Origin: CAZOZZ01 sp965247425
GTDB taxonomy: Bacteria > Acidobacteriota > Terriglobia > 20CM-2-55-15
Assembly (NCBI GenBank): GCA_965247425.1
Contig: OZ252023.1
Span: forward strand, 3,596,001-3,660,000
Reading direction: 5' to 3'
DNA: 64,000 nt
How positions within the stretch are numbered: position 1 is the first letter of the stretch; each line of letters starts with the position of its first letter. The position numbers and the translations under genes are program-made. The notes below the pieces were generated by a model. That model saw only the letters and a list, made by a program, of their open reading frames with translations, did not search any database and was not told the DNA's origin. Shown piece after piece: positions 16,021-25,968 of the stretch.

Positions 16021-16968
16021 ATGATTCTCGTAACCGGCGGCGCCGGCTTCATCGGCTCCCACCTGGTAGACCAGCTCCTCGAACGCGGCGAAAAAGTAAT
16101 CTGCGTAGACGATTTCAACGACTTCTACGATCCTACAATCAAACGAACCAACATCCGACCCCACCTGGATTCCGACTCCTACACCCTGGTCGAATCCGAC
16201 ATCCGAGACCGCGATCGGCTCGATGACCTATTCCGCAAACACGACATCCGGAAGATCGTCCATCTGGCCGCCCGGGCCGGCGTCCGCCCTTCGCTCGCGC
16301 AACCCTTCCTTTACGAGGACGTCAACATCAAAGGCACGATGAATCTCCTGGAACTTGCGCGAAGCTCGAAGGTCGAACAATTCGTCTTTGCCTCCTCCTC
16401 ATCCGTCTACGGTGCAAACGAGAAGGTGCCGTTCAGCGAAGAAGACCGAATAGACCGAACCGTTTCGCCCTATGCCGCCACCAAATACGCTGGAGAGTTG
16501 ATGTGCCACACCTACCACCACCTCTACGGCGTCCCGACGACGTGCCTCCGATTCTTCACCGTGTACGGCCCACGCCAGCGCCCGGAGATGGCCATCCACA
16601 AGTTCACGCAACTCTTGTATGAAGGATGCCCCATTCCGATGTATGGGGACGGATCGACAGCTCGCGACTACACATACATCGACGACATCATCGCTGGCGT
16701 CCTCGCTTCGCTGGATCGCCCGTTTCCTTTCGAGATTTTCAATCTGGGAGAATCCGTAACAGTCTCGCTACGGTCTTTGATCGAAACCCTGGAACGAGTG
16801 TCCGGCAGGAAAGCCAACATAGAACAACTATCGCTACAACCCGGCGACGTCACAATCACGTACGCCGACGTCTCAAAAGCCCGTCGACTCCTGAACTATA
16901 CGCCAACCACCTCGCTCGAATCCGGCCTGACCCGCTTCCTGGCATGGTTCGAGAAAACCCGTCATTAA
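16021..16968 (+). CDS. NAD-dependent nucleotide-sugar epimerase, UDP-glucuronate 4-epimerase-like
   Basis: 315 residues from the ATG at 16021, which begins directly with the Rossmann motif 'ILVTGGAGFIGSHL'. The SDR active site is present as 'ASSSSVYG' and 'SPYAATKYAGE' (YxxxK). 'FFTVYGPRQRPEMAIHKFT' is the pattern typical of UDP-glucuronate 4-epimerases, which supply UDP-galacturonate for surface glycans. It is solitary, bracketed by dispersed repeats in direct orientation and by transposase remnants on the left. The longer frame from 15940 runs through the repeat and is not a credible start. Confidence 0.88.
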   Translation: MILVTGGAGFIGSHLVDQLLERGEKVICVDDFNDFYDPTIKRTNIRPHLDSDSYTLVESDIRDRDRLDDLFRKHDIRKIVHLAARAGVRPSLAQPFLYEDVNIKGTMNLLELARSSKVEQFVFASSSSVYGANEKVPFSEEDRIDRTVSPYAATKYAGELMCHTYHHLYGVPTTCLRFFTVYGPRQRPEMAIHKFTQLLYEGCPIPMYGDGSTARDYTYIDDIIAGVLASLDRPFPFEIFNLGESVTVSLRSLIETLERVSGRKANIEQLSLQPGDVTITYADVSKARRLLNYTPTTSLESGLTRFLAWFEKTRH

Positions 16969-17033
16969 CAAATCGCCCTGTCAGCTCGCTACGGCAATCC
17001 CCAACCCCGGCCCGGACATTCGAACTCCCCATC

Positions 17034-17059
17034 TGCGCAATCCGCGTAAAGACTTCGGA
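17034..17059 (+). repeat. ATCTGCGCAATCCGCGTA dispersed repeat, copy 2
   Basis: Same orientation and nearly the same sequence as the copy at 15955, including the trailing AGACTTCGGACTCC. Together the two copies flank the epimerase gene like direct repeats. Confidence 0.7.
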
Positions 17060-17070
17060 CTCCTCATCCC

Positions 17071-17110
17071 CAAACAAAAAGGGCCGAGAGGTTTCACCCT
17101 CCCGGCTCTT
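17071..17110 (-). terminator. Rho-independent terminator of the truncated coiled-coil gene
   Basis: Read on the minus strand: a GC-rich hairpin (AGAGCCGGGAGG and CCTCTCGGCCC, with a G-T pair) followed by TTTTTGTTT. It starts 35 bp after the stop codon of the minus-strand gene at 17145, the expected place for its terminator. Confidence 0.8.
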
Positions 17111-17144
17111 CAAAATCGCTGATTCTTGTTTGAATTCTTCCTTT

Positions 17145-17839
17145 CTACGGTGTCGGTACGCTAAGCGACGCCGCAGGAGGAGTGATCTCAACAAAGACAA
17201 TAGCTACGCTGTCTTCAAGCTCCGCGATCTCGGCCACAGTGGGGAGGCCCGTGACACCCAGGGTTGAAAGGTCCGCCAGGAGGGTCCCTAGCGCCTGGGT
17301 GTTGTCGTTGATCGACTGCTGGTTAAGGTCCAAGCGAATTGAAAAACCATTAAATTCGTTTATCTTGTCAATTACCGCTTCACTTGCCCCGGGCGGGGGG
17401 TTAAGGAGAACAAGCGGGCTCACGATGATTCCATCATCCGACAACCCGGAGAACCCGAGAGCCTCCAACTCGGCCCTTATCCTAGCCATATCGCTTTGAA
17501 TAACCTTGTTCTCCACCTCCAGAGTCGCCGTCGAGGCGGCAATGGCGTCCGCTTGCGCGGTGAACGTGGCCTGCTGTGCTGTGGTCAGCGAGGAAGCAGC
17601 GATAACGGCCTTTGATTGCTCAGTAACCAATTGGACCTGAATGGCCGCCAATTGCGCCTCCAAGGCACTCAACTCAAGCAACGCGATGTTCTGAATGGTG
17701 ATCAAATCGTTAGCAAGAACGGTGCTCGAGGCTGCCAGAGCAATGATCTGCGCGTCTCGACTGGCGAGCGCACTAGTCGCCGCCGTAATCTGACCATTCA
17801 AAGTTGTGGCCTGACTCGTCAAAGTCGACACCTGGCTGG
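17145..17839 (-). pseudogene. Coiled-coil protein, 5' end cut off by an IS3-family element
   Basis: The frame is open up to the insertion-element end at 17839, so the natural start is missing. The remaining about 230 residues begin with an Ala/Ser/Thr-rich, heptad-like helix ('ATTLNGQITAATSALASRDAQIIALAA', 'LSALEAQLAAIQVQLVTEQSKA', 'LEVENKVIQSDMARIRAELEAL') and end with a short globular part. The style suggests a trimeric fibre or structural protein, but I do not recognise the family. A good terminator follows. The missing 5' part is not found on the other side of the element. Confidence 0.7.
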
Positions 17840-17869
17840 TGAACCGCCCCGGGTTTTCCGGAGACGGTT

Positions 17870-18781
17870 TTAGTTGAGTCCGGCCTCTACGAGACCGGAC
17901 GGCGGATTCTGATAATACATCTGCTCAAACTCGGCTGGAGGAATATCTCCGATCGGTTCCAGTAATCGTTTGTCGTTGTACCAGCAGACCCAATCCAGCG
18001 TCGCGAACTCCACATCATCCAGCCCCTTCCAGGGTCCCTCCCGGCGAATGACTTCGGTCTTGTACAACCCGATGACGGATTCGGCGAGAGCGTTATCGTA
18101 GGAATCTCCGATGCTACCCACCGAAGACTCGATGCCGGCCTCAGCCAGGCGTTCGGTGTAGCGGATCGACAGATACTGCACCCCGCGATCGCTGTGATGG
18201 ATCAGACCGTTGGTGTCGGATCGCGACCAGAGCGCCTGTTCCAGAGCATCCAGTGCAATGTCCGTCTTCAGCGAGTTCATCGTTCTCCAGCCGACGATCT
18301 TCCGGGAGAACACGTCGATGACGAAGGCCACGTACACGAATCCACGCCACGTCGCCACGTAAGTCAGATCCGCGACCCATAGCTGATTCGGTCGGGTCGC
18401 CGTGAAGTCCCGATCGACAAGATCAGGCGGTCTCAGCGCAGCTTCGTCCGCTATTGTCGTCTTGAACTTCCGGCCGCGAACGACACCCTGTAGGCCCAGA
18501 TCCCGCATCAAACGGGCCACCGTGCAGCGCGCCACCTGCTGTCCCTCACGGTTGAGTTGCTTCCAGACTTTCCGGGCGCCATACACCTGGCGGTTCTCAC
18601 GCCAGACCCGATCGATCTCCACACAAAGCGAAGCGTCCCGCTTTGTCCTCGCCGGCAATCGATCCGGATCGCGTCGTCGTGCCGCGTGCTCGTAATACGT
18701 CGACGGGGCGATGTGCAGCATGCTGCACATCGACTCGACCCCATACTGGCTCCGATTTCGTTCGATGAACTCGGTCACCAC
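17870..18781 (-). CDS. IS3-family transposase OrfB
   Basis: A 303-residue rve-type integrase. The DDE residues lie in 'PNQLWVADLTYVAT', 'GLIHHSDRGVQYLS' and 'YDNALAESVIGLYKTE'. The N-terminal 'HIAPSTYYEHAARR' and 'RVYGARKVW'-like 'RQVYGARKVWKQLN' helices are typical of IS3 OrfB. It overlaps orfA by 7 bp, so the full transposase may form by frameshifting between them. It appears intact. Confidence 0.95.
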   Translation of the reverse strand: MVTEFIERNRSQYGVESMCSMLHIAPSTYYEHAARRRDPDRLPARTKRDASLCVEIDRVWRENRQVYGARKVWKQLNREGQQVARCTVARLMRDLGLQGVVRGRKFKTTIADEAALRPPDLVDRDFTATRPNQLWVADLTYVATWRGFVYVAFVIDVFSRKIVGWRTMNSLKTDIALDALEQALWSRSDTNGLIHHSDRGVQYLSIRYTERLAEAGIESSVGSIGDSYDNALAESVIGLYKTEVIRREGPWKGLDDVEFATLDWVCWYNDKRLLEPIGDIPPAEFEQMYYQNPPSGLVEAGLN

Positions 18782-19098
18782 TTTCCTCGGCGGTCGAGTT
18801 CCGCCTGCGCGAAAAATGCCGATGCTTTTTTCAGGATCTCGTTCGCACGCTTCAGCTCACGATTCTCCCTCTCCAACTCCTTGAGTCGTTGCTTCTCGTC
18901 TGTGGTCAGGCCCGCTCGCTGGCCTGTGTCCCGTTCAACCTGCCGAACCCACTTCCTCAACGTTTCAGCCGTACATCCAATCTTCGAGGCGATCGATGCT
19001 ATTGCGGCCCATTGCGATTCGTGCTCTCCCTGGTGCTCGAACACCATCCGCACTGCCCGCTCTCGAACTTCAGGTGAATATCTGCTTGGTCTTCCCAT
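18775..19098 (-). CDS. IS3-family transposase OrfA
   Basis: 107 residues starting 'MGRPSRYSPEVRERAVRMV', a helix-turn-helix of the transposase_8 type ('KIGCTAETLRKWVRQVE') followed by a leucine-zipper-like helix ('LKELERENRELKRANEILKKA'). OrfA binds the element's ends and, fused to OrfB, makes the active enzyme. An ATG at 19110 is also in frame but the start at 19098 matches relatives. Confidence 0.93.
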   Translation of the reverse strand: MGRPSRYSPEVRERAVRMVFEHQGEHESQWAAIASIASKIGCTAETLRKWVRQVERDTGQRAGLTTDEKQRLKELERENRELKRANEILKKASAFFAQAELDRRGKW

Positions 19099-19152
19099 GA
19101 TGACTCCCATCCTCTCAAGTAATGGTGTCTCCGGGAAACCCGGGGCGGTTCA

Positions 19153-19380
19153 CCATATCATTTGCGACAACTACGCCACCCACAAACATCAGAAAATCGT
19201 CACCTGATTGAAGCGCAACACGCGCCTTCATATGCATTTCACACCGACCAGTGCATTCTGTCTGGCTGAACATGGTCGAACGCTTCTTCCGGGATCTTTC
19301 TGAACAACGACTTCGGCGCAGGGTCTTCCACTCGGTCCCGGAACTAACCCAGGCAAACTCGATAAGTTACAGTCTGTTTG
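19153..19380 (+). pseudogene. IS630-like transposase C-terminal remnant
   Basis: Across broken frames one reads 'ICDNYATHKHQK', 'HMHFTPTSA' and then in another frame 'LNMVERFFRDLSEQRLRRRVFHSVPELT'. These are the second catalytic Asp region and the C-terminal end of IS630-type DDE transposases. Stop codons and frameshifts make it inactive. Its 5' part is missing at the IS3 boundary. Confidence 0.75.
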
Positions 19381-19394
19381 ACGGGGACCACTAG

Positions 19395-19900
19395 TTGGAC
19401 CCTCAAGGGGACTGCACCATCGAGTCGGTGTTGCAGTTGTCGTCGCGAGGCTGGGCCGCAATCGATCTGCTGATAGGGGCAGTCGGCTCGGAAACTGCGG
19501 GCCCGACCCAAGCTGCGATTGAAGAAGAAGCGGTCGGGAGAGGACCTCTAAGTCAAGGATCAGGCCTTAGGAAGCGTCAACGCCAACGGGAAGCTGGGGC
19601 CGTGTGTTGGGAATGCTGATGACCAAAGTCTCGACGCGGAACTACGCGGTGGGTGGGCGTAAGTTTCGGTGAGCCAGAATCCATCGAACAGAGTGGCGGA
19701 AAAGTCATTCCGGAAATGGCCGACACGTGAATTGAGACGGTTCCCGAACGGCGTTTCAAGGACCGGGTTTTTCTCTGTGCCGTGAGCGCGGACTCTCAGG
19801 GCGAGAAAGCGGTCCTGGGAATCACAAAGACGGAGCCAGCGAAAGCGGGGCCGCCACCACGGCGTTGCTGGAGGAGGTGGTATCGATCCGAGCCGACGAC
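19395..19900 (+). pseudogene. Mutator-like (IS256-type) transposase remnant
   Basis: Fragments in different frames resemble a mutator-type transposase, most clearly 'FKDRVFLCAVSADSQGEKAVLGI' near 19755-19825, which matches the first catalytic-Asp strand region, and 'LEEVVS' after it. The segment 19395-19619 (for example 'QLSSRGWAAIDLLIGA') may be its N-terminal part. Several frameshifts; not functional. It abuts the 3' end of gmd. Confidence 0.5.
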
Positions 19901-19905
19901 GCCCA

Positions 19906-20916
<1,011 letters not shown>

Positions 20917-21211
20917 GCTCTCCCTTCCATACGATACCAACGAGCTAGGGAAAATACATCATACCAGAACCCTGATTTCGAACCCGAGAGCTTACATGGC
21001 TGAACGATCATACATTCGGGTCCGGCCCTTTGTTGCCCCGACCCCCGGAGGCAATATTTTGAATCGGGGGCCAGTCATCACCATGACAATGTCGTTGCAC
21101 AAAGGGACGAGCCCGAATTGGCAACGTTGAGTTAGATGTTAGATGGGCATGGGCAGGATTGTTTGGGTCACCCACCGTTCTTTTCGTTAGTACATGGCAA
21201 CAGATTTGGCT

Positions 21212-22602
21212 GAGTTATTGTCAAGAGTGGTGTTTAGGAGATTGATTCAAGCGGCGGCCTGATCGACGTTTGTCACTTCGATACCATCGTTGAATTTCAG
21301 TCCAGTAATCACCTTGGCCAGATCATCGAATCCTCGTAATCGTCGCCAGTTCTTCTGAGCGCACTGTCCCAGTTTGAACATCATGTGCAGCATGCCATCC
21401 CGCGTCAGGCAACCCCTGGATCGCTTGGTTCGGTGGCGAATGGTGGCAAAGGTCGACTCGATGGGATTGGTCGTTCTGAGGCTCTGCCAGTGCTTGGCCG
21501 GGAAGTCGAAGAAGACCAGCAGTTCTTCGCTGTCTTTCTGGAGGCAGAGAGTGGCTTTCGGATACTTCGGTTCATAGGTTTCAATGAACAGGTCGAATGC
21601 CTTCTCGGCGTCTGCCTTTGTCTCGGCTTGCCAGATCGCGTGCAAGGCCTGTTTCGCTTTCGCCTGGGCCGACTTGGGTAGACAGTTCAACACGTTCATG
21701 GTCTTGTGCATCCAGCAGCGTTGTTGGCCTGTCTCGGGATAGATTTCCTCCAGTGCGGCCCAGAACCCCATCGCACCGTCACCGATGGCCAACTTTGGGA
21801 TATTCATCCCACGGGACTTCAGCTTCAACAAGACCTCGCGCCAACTCTGTGTCGATTCCCGGACACCGTCTTCGATCGCCAGAAAACGCTTCTCTCCGCG
21901 TTCATTCACGCCGATCACCACCAATGCACACAACTTGGTTTGTTCAGCCCGCAGTCCGCTATAAATTCCGTCGGCCCAGACATACACCCAGCGGTCTGCA
22001 TCCAGCCGCTCCTCGCAGCTTTGGCGGTACTCCTCGCCCCAGACCTGCTTCAGGCGCGATACCGTGCTCGCCGACAAACCCTGCGCCTGGGGACCGACAA
22101 GAACTTTTAGTTAGGGCTTCACCCATTTCGCCGCTCGAGACGCCTTTCAAATACAACCACGGCACCGCCGCTTCCATCGACTTCGTCTTTCGAATGTAAG
22201 GAGGTACCAGCGCCGATCGGAACGTCACCGCGTCGCCAGTCTTTGCACGGACCTTCGGAATCTGGACCGTTACCGGCCCCAGACCGGTCTGCAGTTCACG
22301 TTCAGGTAGATAACCGTTGCGCACCACCCCGGCGTTGCCCTTCTCTGTTCGCCGATCGTCGTGTTGAGATAGCAGCTCCGCCAATTCGGTTTCCACCGCC
22401 CGTTGGATCAGTTGCTGAGCTCCAACTCGTAGTAGCTCTGTTACCGGGTCCTCAATCGTTTCTCGACCCTCCGGTCCAATCACGTTACTCTTGCTCATAG
22501 TGGCGTATCTCCTTTGGTTGCTTTGAAGTCTGGTAAACAACAAATCAACCAGATACGCCGCTTTTCTTCAATCCCTTCAAACACCAGATTCGGTTATAAC
22601 TC
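21212..22602. mobile_element. IS256-family insertion sequence with perfect 9-bp target duplication
   Basis: A 1391-bp element whose ends are GAGTTAT...ATAACTC with a further matching TGGTGTTT block (21228-21235 and, inverted, 22579-22586). It is flanked by identical 9-bp copies GATTTGGCT at 21203-21211 and 22603-22611, the duplication size expected for IS256. The perfect duplication indicates a fairly recent insertion, yet its transposase is frameshifted. Confidence 0.88.
21247..22498 (-). pseudogene. IS256-family transposase, frameshifted
   Basis: The N-terminal part starts 'MSKSNVIGPEG' and runs through 'VPPYIRKTKSMEAAVPWLYLKGVSSGEMGEAL'. The continuation 'KVLVGPQAQGLSASTVSRLKQVWGEE' is in another frame, joined at the AAAA run near 22105. 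The catalytic regions 'VYVWADGIYSGLR', 'LAIGDGAMGFWAALEE' and 'TTNPIESTFATIRHRTKR' are complete. A single-base change therefore separates two otherwise full halves. It is probably inactive unless the shift is a sequence error or ribosomal slippage. Confidence 0.9.
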
Positions 22603-22979
22603 GATTTGGCTGGATCCGCCCCATAACGGCAGCGGCCACCCTGTCTCAAGTGATAGTGAAAATGTGAAGAAGAGCCCGCTCATCTTTTGAGTCCCAGATC
22701 GCCGTTCAAACCTTACGGCCTTATCGTCTGCATGGAGACGCCCGACACGTCATCCTTCCTCTGGAACCGCGAGCACGTCAATCTGGGGGCGAACCTTACG
22801 GCTGTCATTGCAAATTGGATGTCCAAGCTGTAAAGCATCCTTTCGCCTGCCAGACGGTGACGAGGCGAACAGGGCGGACCGAATGTCTCAAAGCGATGCA
22901 CTCCGTGTGTCGGGCACTACTCTGGCGCTGTTTTTCGAGTCCGTCCGTGCACGCAAACACAACAAAGGTATGCGACACT

Positions 22980-23429
22980 CAAGATGGCTCAACGACGATT
23001 CGCCCCAAGGCAGCCAACACCAATGCTAAACCGGCGGCCACATCCCGAGTCTTGATGTCGCGTTCAAGAGACGTCAACACGGCCAATTGCTAGCTAGGCG
23101 AGCGAAAGCCGGCCGAGCCAGTCGAACTTTTTAAAAATTTCGCACTTGGTCTACAACCCGGTCCAAGCGTCAGCCGCGAAATCGTGCCGGCAGGAACCCC
23201 GTGCACAAGTCGCCTGGCTAGGCTTCCGCATCTGGCGAACTCTCCGATCGTTCAACACAGCCCCTTCTTCGACCATTCCGGTAAACATTTCCTCTCGATT
23301 GAAATCATATCTATAACACCCAACAATGGCGTCGGTCCTGTTCTCCGGCACCGTAATCACGCTCACGAACTTCCTCAAACACGGTTTGACTTTCGCGAGG
23401 CGGTTGCGGTTTTCAAGGAAAAATGCCAT
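22980..23429 (-). pseudogene. Decayed inositol-monophosphatase-family gene copy
   Basis: In broken frames the minus strand reads 'DFNREEMFTGMVEEGAVLNDRRVR' and 'KPSQATCARG', then farther on 'ERDIKTRDVAAGLALVLAALGRIVVEPS'. These align in order with 'DFNRAEIFTGIVGEGAHLNGNEIR', 'EPSQAILCTG' and 'ERDIKIWDVAAGLALVKAAGGETVAEP' of the intact gene at 31873. The N-terminal half with the metal-binding motif is missing. It looks like a dead paralog or a fragment carried by rearrangement. The surrounding 22612-22980 and 23430-23691 hold no recognisable gene. Confidence 0.75.
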
Positions 23430-23691
23430 GCAAAAGGAAAACCAGCTAAACGAATCTGAAAGGTATTCGAGTCCTATTGCCGAAACGAGCTTTAGATCGT
23501 TGTAGGGACCGATACCGGGAAACTGGGTCAGGTCAGGTCCGCTCCGCCAGAGAGACCGAACAGGGGCGATCGGATGTCGAATTGGGGTTCATGGGCTCTG
23601 AGCCGGCGTCCTGGTCGCAAAGATGGCCCATTCAGAGCATGGATATTCAGATGTCTCCCGAAGAGCGACAGGGCTGTGGTCAGCTTACCGA

Positions 23692-24714
23692 TCAGACGGC
23701 GTACTCGTCAGGCCGATACCGATCCATATTTTCGAACACCCAGTCGATCGTGATCTGAAGGCCCTCCGCAAAAGAGATCTTCGGCTTCCAGGCGAGCACT
23801 TCCTCAGCCAACGCCACGCCGGCTAGTAGACGGTCCACTTCGCTTCCCTCTGGGCGGGTACGAGCCGCTTCGTGCTCTAGTCGGACATCTCTGCCAACGA
23901 GACCAACGATGGCCTTGGCCAATTCCCCAATTGAGATTTCCTTGCCAGATCCCAGATTCACGGTGAATCCAACCGCTTTGTCCGAAACTGCGGCGGAGAG
24001 GAAGCCATCGACCGTGTTCCCAACGAAGTTGAAATCGCGGGTCGGATCCTGACTGCCGAGTCTTACGACGTCCCTCATCAAGGCCTGACTGATGATCGTC
24101 GGAATCACCCCACGCGCGGATTGACGAGGGCCGAACGTGTTAAACGGCCGGACGGTCACTACGGGTAAACCGAAAGATTGGTGGAAGGCCTCAGCCATCT
24201 TGTCGGCGCCGATCTTGGAAGCGGAGTACGGCGACTGTCCTTGAAGAGGATGCTTTTCGTCGATCGGCACGTATTGCGCGGTTCCGTAAACTTCACTGGT
24301 GGAGGTATGGACAATCCTCTCGACCTCGGAATCCCTCGCTGACTGGAGCACGTTCAGTGTCCCATTGATGTTGGTTGAAACATAGGAACGGGGGGCCTGG
24401 TACGAATAGGGGATCCCGATCAATGCGGCCAGGTGAAAGACGATATCCCGGTCGCGCGTCGCACGCCGGACGGAGTCGGAATCCCTGACGTCGCCAGCGA
24501 TGAATGCAATTTCGTTGCGGTGCTGCGATTCATCAAGCCACCCTCGGCTTCCATCGGAACGGTAGTGGACGAAAGCTGATACCTTGGCGCCAATCTCGAC
24601 AAGACGCTCGGTCAGGTGACTTCCGATGAAGCCGCCGGCTCCGGTTACCAGGACGGCCTTACCACTGAGGCTGCTGATAGACGGTTGCGACGACGGGGGG
24701 GAGGGGGTCCGCAC
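23692..24714 (-). CDS. legB: NAD-dependent 4,6-dehydratase, LegB-like
   Basis: 340 residues from a GTG at 24714 that follows AGGAGA by 6 bases. An extended-SDR protein: 'VLVTGAGGFIGSHLTERLV', 'TSTSEVYGTAQYVPIDEKHPL' and 'SPYSASKIGADK' (YxxxK), then 'PFNTFGPRQSARGVIPTII'. These patterns match LegB, the UDP-GlcNAc 4,6-dehydratase that starts legionaminic-acid synthesis. The NeuB-family and CMP-transferase genes later in the window would fit, but the aminotransferase LegC is not seen, so substrate assignment is moderate. Confidence 0.85.
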   Translation of the reverse strand: MRTPSPPSSQPSISSLSGKAVLVTGAGGFIGSHLTERLVEIGAKVSAFVHYRSDGSRGWLDESQHRNEIAFIAGDVRDSDSVRRATRDRDIVFHLAALIGIPYSYQAPRSYVSTNINGTLNVLQSARDSEVERIVHTSTSEVYGTAQYVPIDEKHPLQGQSPYSASKIGADKMAEAFHQSFGLPVVTVRPFNTFGPRQSARGVIPTIISQALMRDVVRLGSQDPTRDFNFVGNTVDGFLSAAVSDKAVGFTVNLGSGKEISIGELAKAIVGLVGRDVRLEHEAARTRPEGSEVDRLLAGVALAEEVLAWKPKISFAEGLQITIDWVFENMDRYRPDEYAV

Positions 24715-25013
24715 AAATAATCTCCTAGCCCTGAGCAGTGGGGCCACAAACCACTATGAACCCCGACCGCAGGAAGCGACCGATATGCCGCAAAGGTTGG
24801 GTTAAATGGTCGACGATGCGAGACGTATACATTGGGGGAGTCCTAAGCAATCGAGTCATGTGTCTATGTCCGATTCCTATGTCTCAATTGTACTGGATCG
24901 AGATTCTTTGATTAGCTCTTGGCTTTGGGCTGTTACGAGTTGCTTCTCCGACGTGGGAGAACGCGATCGAAAGCTATATTCGGCGAGAGCTGTTCCCCTC
25001 CGTCTCGGCAGGG

Positions 25014-25448
25014 TCAACCAGTTTGTTCCTCAAGGCGGTCGAGACGCTGGGATTGGGTTGTAGCCAACTGCCTGAGAATGCGGTTGGATTCAACCAACTC
25101 GTCCTGGGTTGTCAAGAGATGGCGGCTGACACCGGTCAGGTCGCCCGTGGTCGCTACCAGGTCGCTGGTGGTCGATACCAGATCGTTAGTAGTCGCTACC
25201 AGATCGTTGGAAGTCGATATCAGATCGCTGGTGGTCGAAACCAGATCGCTGGTGAGCGACATCAGGTCATTTGTTATCGACGCCATATTATCGATGTTCG
25301 ATGCCTGGACGTCGAGCCGCTCTCTCAGGCCGTCTATCTGCGCGTCGACCCGATCTTGGCTCTTCGCAAGCTTATCCATTCTGAGGACGGAATCGGCTTG
25401 GTTCTTAAGGATAAAGTCCATCGCACGGTCTAATTCGTCAGGAGTCAT
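25014..25448 (-). CDS. Coiled-coil protein with 7-residue tandem repeats
   Basis: 144 residues, starting 'MTPDELDRAMDFILKNQ'. Residues about 64-104 consist of near-identical heptads (SDLVSTT, SDLISTS, NDLVATT, NDLVSTT, SDLVATT, GDL), encoded by about 21-bp DNA repeats at 25137-25265. The whole protein reads as a continuous amphipathic coiled coil. I do not recognise a family with known function. It is solitary, with about 300 bp of featureless sequence upstream of the legB start on the left and a MITE-like palindrome on the right. Confidence 0.7.
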   Translation of the reverse strand: MTPDELDRAMDFILKNQADSVLRMDKLAKSQDRVDAQIDGLRERLDVQASNIDNMASITNDLMSLTSDLVSTTSDLISTSNDLVATTNDLVSTTSDLVATTGDLTGVSRHLLTTQDELVESNRILRQLATTQSQRLDRLEEQTG

Positions 25449-25478
25449 GGGTGCACCTACTTTTGTCGGCGGAAAGAG

Positions 25479-25644
25479 CTAGGAGCCTGCGCGGCAGAAG
25501 AGATCTACTGCGAAAGCGGTATAGTCGGTCCAGATTTCCCCGATTTTTCGTTAGATAGAACCACTGTCCGCCTCAAAATCGAGAAAATCTGGCCTCGATT
25601 CTCCACTTTCTCGCTACGATCCCTTCTGCCGCGCACGCTCCTAG
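25479..25644. repeat. MITE-like element with long imperfect inverted arms
   Basis: A left arm (25479-25548) and right arm (25575-25644) of about 70 bp each are imperfect reverse complements: CTAGGAGC, TGCGCGGCAGAAG, GATC, then CCAGATTT and CGATTTT blocks match in order. Only about 26 bp separate them. No protein is encoded, so a non-autonomous element or a very large hairpin is likely. The rest of 25449-25968 has no supported gene. Confidence 0.65.
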
Positions 25645-25968
25645 GAAATAGTATACGCGAAGAGCTTGTGATCCAACGCACTCCGAAACCGGTTGAAGCC
25701 ACAACGCCCTACCGGTACGATAATCGCCAGCGCCAAGAAGTTGGATGGCGTTTGAAGCGAAACGGATATTACCTGATACTTTCGGCGCTGATACCGTGTA
25801 ACGCCTTTGCACGGCTGGATGCAGTTGGCCGGCGAGTCGACAGGTCTGCAGGGTTTCTGGCTTGGCTCGTGACTTCACGACCTTTTCGGCAGACCGACGG
25901 GGCGAAGTTGAGGGAATCACACATGGGCAACGATAGCCCCGAGAATCTGCAGGTATAGAGGAGAAGCG

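Larger units (their letters stand above)
17840..19152. mobile_element. IS3-family insertion sequence
   Basis: A 1313-bp element bounded by TG...CA with 26-bp inverted ends (17840-17865 and 19127-19152, one mismatch, core GAACCGCCCCGGG). It carries overlapping orfA and orfB on the minus strand. The bases outside the two ends do not form a target duplication, and the flanks are unrelated sequences (coiled-coil gene on the left, IS630-like remnant on the right), pointing to a rearrangement after insertion. Confidence 0.9.

Noticed and set aside
23477..23758. Small plus-strand open frame
   Set aside because: No recognisable domain and located in decayed sequence; overlaps the legB 3' end.
25137..25265. 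CRISPR-like array from 21-bp repeats
   Set aside because: Repeats are contiguous without spacers and encode a regular heptad coiled coil.
25668..25958. Small gene upstream of the modular secreted protein
   Set aside because: No ribosome site, overlaps an antisense frame and matches no family pattern; composition not gene-like.
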